Below, in pieces: positions 6,543 through 6,821 of a stretch of 6,821 nucleotides of DNA (position 1 is the stretch's first letter; the number at the start of each line of letters is the position of its first letter). The position numbers were made by a program, and so were the translations under genes. The stretch is from DASXTB01 sp036505615. GTDB lineage: Bacteria > Acidobacteriota > UBA6911 > JACQSX01. The notes under the pieces were generated by a model that was given only the letters and a program-made list of their open reading frames with translations, searched no databases and was not told where the DNA came from. The stretch covers positions 1 to 6,821 of the forward strand of contig DASXTB010000280.1 in assembly GCA_036505615.1 (NCBI GenBank), given 5' to 3'.

Positions 6543-6568
6543 ATCCCCATTTGTTGGGGGTCGGTCAA
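6540..6568 (-). promoter_or_regulatory. Candidate sigma-70-like promoter of the dehydratase gene
   Basis: On the minus strand TTGACC (6568-6563; 5 of 6 to the -35 consensus) is followed after 17 nt by GATGAT (6545-6540; 4 of 6 to the -10 consensus). Transcription would begin near 6533, inside the upstream arm of the dyad. If so, the dyad acts as DNA, because most of the 5' arm would be missing from the mRNA. This is consensus matching only. Confidence 0.35.
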
Positions 6569-6609
6569 CCGTGAAGCGGTACTCACAAATCTGGAGTGAA
6601 AGACCTAAC

Positions 6610-6633
6610 GCAAAGGCGCGAAGACGCAAAGGG
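6610..6633 (+). repeat. Octamer repeat GCAAAGGC / GCGAAGAC / GCAAAGGG
   Basis: Three adjacent 8-nt units belong to the GCAAAGACGCAAAG type, a motif scattered between genes in many environmental bacteria. It lies directly before the hairpin cluster. No function is visible. Confidence 0.65.
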
Positions 6634-6634
6634 G

Positions 6635-6652
6635 GCCGCGACATCTCGCGGC
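6635..6652. repeat. Hairpin 1: GCCGCGA-CATC-TCGCGGC
   Basis: A perfect 7-bp stem with a 4-nt loop, the first of the cluster. Its 3' end overlaps a second possible stem, GGCTGAG (6650-6656) with CTCAGCC (6687-6693), so the two folds exclude each other. Confidence 0.6.
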
Positions 6653-6654
6653 TG

Positions 6655-6673
6655 AGGCCGCTTCCAGCGGCCT
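6655..6673. repeat. Hairpin 2: AGGCCGC-TTCCA-GCGGCCT
   Basis: A perfect 7-bp stem with a 5-nt loop, followed by TTC. It is a diverged sister copy of hairpin 4 (6744-6761). The closing base pair of the loop changes from C-G to T-A with both sides altered together, and the flanks CTG and CTTTC are shared. Confidence 0.7.
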
Positions 6674-6691
6674 TTCCCGGAAGGGTCTCAG

Positions 6692-6713
6692 CCCCGGCCT
6701 TTCGAGGCCGGGG
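6692..6713. repeat. Hairpin 3: CCCCGGCCT-TTCG-AGGCCGGGG
   Basis: A perfect 9-bp GC-rich stem capped by TTCG. It is the strongest stem of the cluster and lacks a downstream T-run, so it is not a standard intrinsic terminator in either direction. Confidence 0.65.
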
Positions 6714-6743
6714 TGCAAAGCGTGAGCACAACCATCAGCCTGG

Positions 6744-6761
6744 AGGCCGTTTCAACGGCCT
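6744..6761. repeat. Hairpin 4: AGGCCGT-TTCA-ACGGCCT
   Basis: A perfect 7-bp stem with a 4-nt loop, related to hairpin 2 in stem, loop and flanks, about 88 bp away in the same orientation. Confidence 0.7.
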
Positions 6762-6777
6762 TTCTAGCCAGGCCAGT

Positions 6778-6791
6778 TGGCGTTTACGCCA
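6778..6791. repeat. Hairpin 5: TGGCG-TTTA-CGCCA
   Basis: A 5-bp stem with a TTTA loop. Outer bases CAGTT and AACTG can add a second stem if AGCGT is bulged out. It is the weakest of the set and could be fortuitous. Confidence 0.4.
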
Positions 6792-6821
6792 GCGTAACTG
6801 TCTAATCTTCGATGGCTAAAG

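Larger units (their letters stand above)
6505..6821. other. Leader of the dehydratase gene and downstream hairpin-rich region
   Basis: No credible gene is visible in these 317 bases. The first 65 hold the dehydratase ribosome-binding site, a 13-bp dyad, a small hairpin at 6545-6559 (CCCCA TTTGT TGGGG) and a candidate promoter. From 6610 onwards come an octamer repeat and at least five compact hairpins. An ATGGCTAAA at 6812 touches the right edge but has no ribosome-binding site, so it is not called as a gene. Confidence 0.6.

Noticed and set aside
6692..6713. Intrinsic terminator at the 9-bp stem with TTCG loop
   Set aside because: There is no T-run after the stem on either strand, and no gene end is visible within the window next to it.
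6571..6819. 82-codon open frame rich in Arg
   Set aside because: It runs through the octamer repeat and the hairpin cluster, lacks a ribosome-binding site, and its composition reflects those repeats.

Overview
This is a 6.8 kb window at moderate-to-high GC from an environmental bacterium. No marker gene is present. The tripartite LplT-PlsC-acyl-ACP synthetase fusion, the sugar-acid and inositol-type catabolic genes, and intergenic spaces full of short tandem and inverted repeats suggest a soil or sediment Verrucomicrobiota or Acidobacteriota lineage. That placement is an inference from gene content and is not proven.

Layout. Bases 1-553 (minus) hold the N-terminal 184 codons of an IolE-like sugar isomerase/epimerase (TIM-barrel) gene that runs off the left edge. 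Bases 554-971 are a divergent intergenic region with an inverted pair of hexanucleotide arrays (659-792), a small nonamer repeat (851-868) and an 8-bp dyad (878-903). Bases 1038-4511 (plus) encode one long protein joining a lysophospholipid-transporter-like MFS domain, a PlsC acyltransferase domain and an AMP-binding acyl-ACP synthetase domain. It corresponds to E. coli LplT plus Aas in one chain. Bases 4512-4776 are a convergent intergenic space filled almost completely by a heptanucleotide array and its inverted counterpart. Bases 4777-6504 (minus) encode an IlvD/Edd-family dehydratase that looks like an L-arabinonate or other sugar-acid dehydratase. Bases 6505-6821 contain its control region, with a 13-bp dyad that overlaps the Shine-Dalgarno site, then an octamer repeat and a cluster of compact hairpins.

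How the genes relate. The fusion protein should import and re-acylate lysophospholipids at the inner membrane, which is a housekeeping repair role. The two minus-strand genes are both of carbohydrate-catabolic type, but they are 4.2 kb apart with the fusion gene between them, so they are not one operon. The least explained content is between the genes: two arrays with unrelated units (6 and 7 nt) share one architecture, short tandem units on one strand, a 26-30 nt unique loop, and the same units inverted. The dehydratase leader also carries a dyad suited to either transcriptional or translational control.
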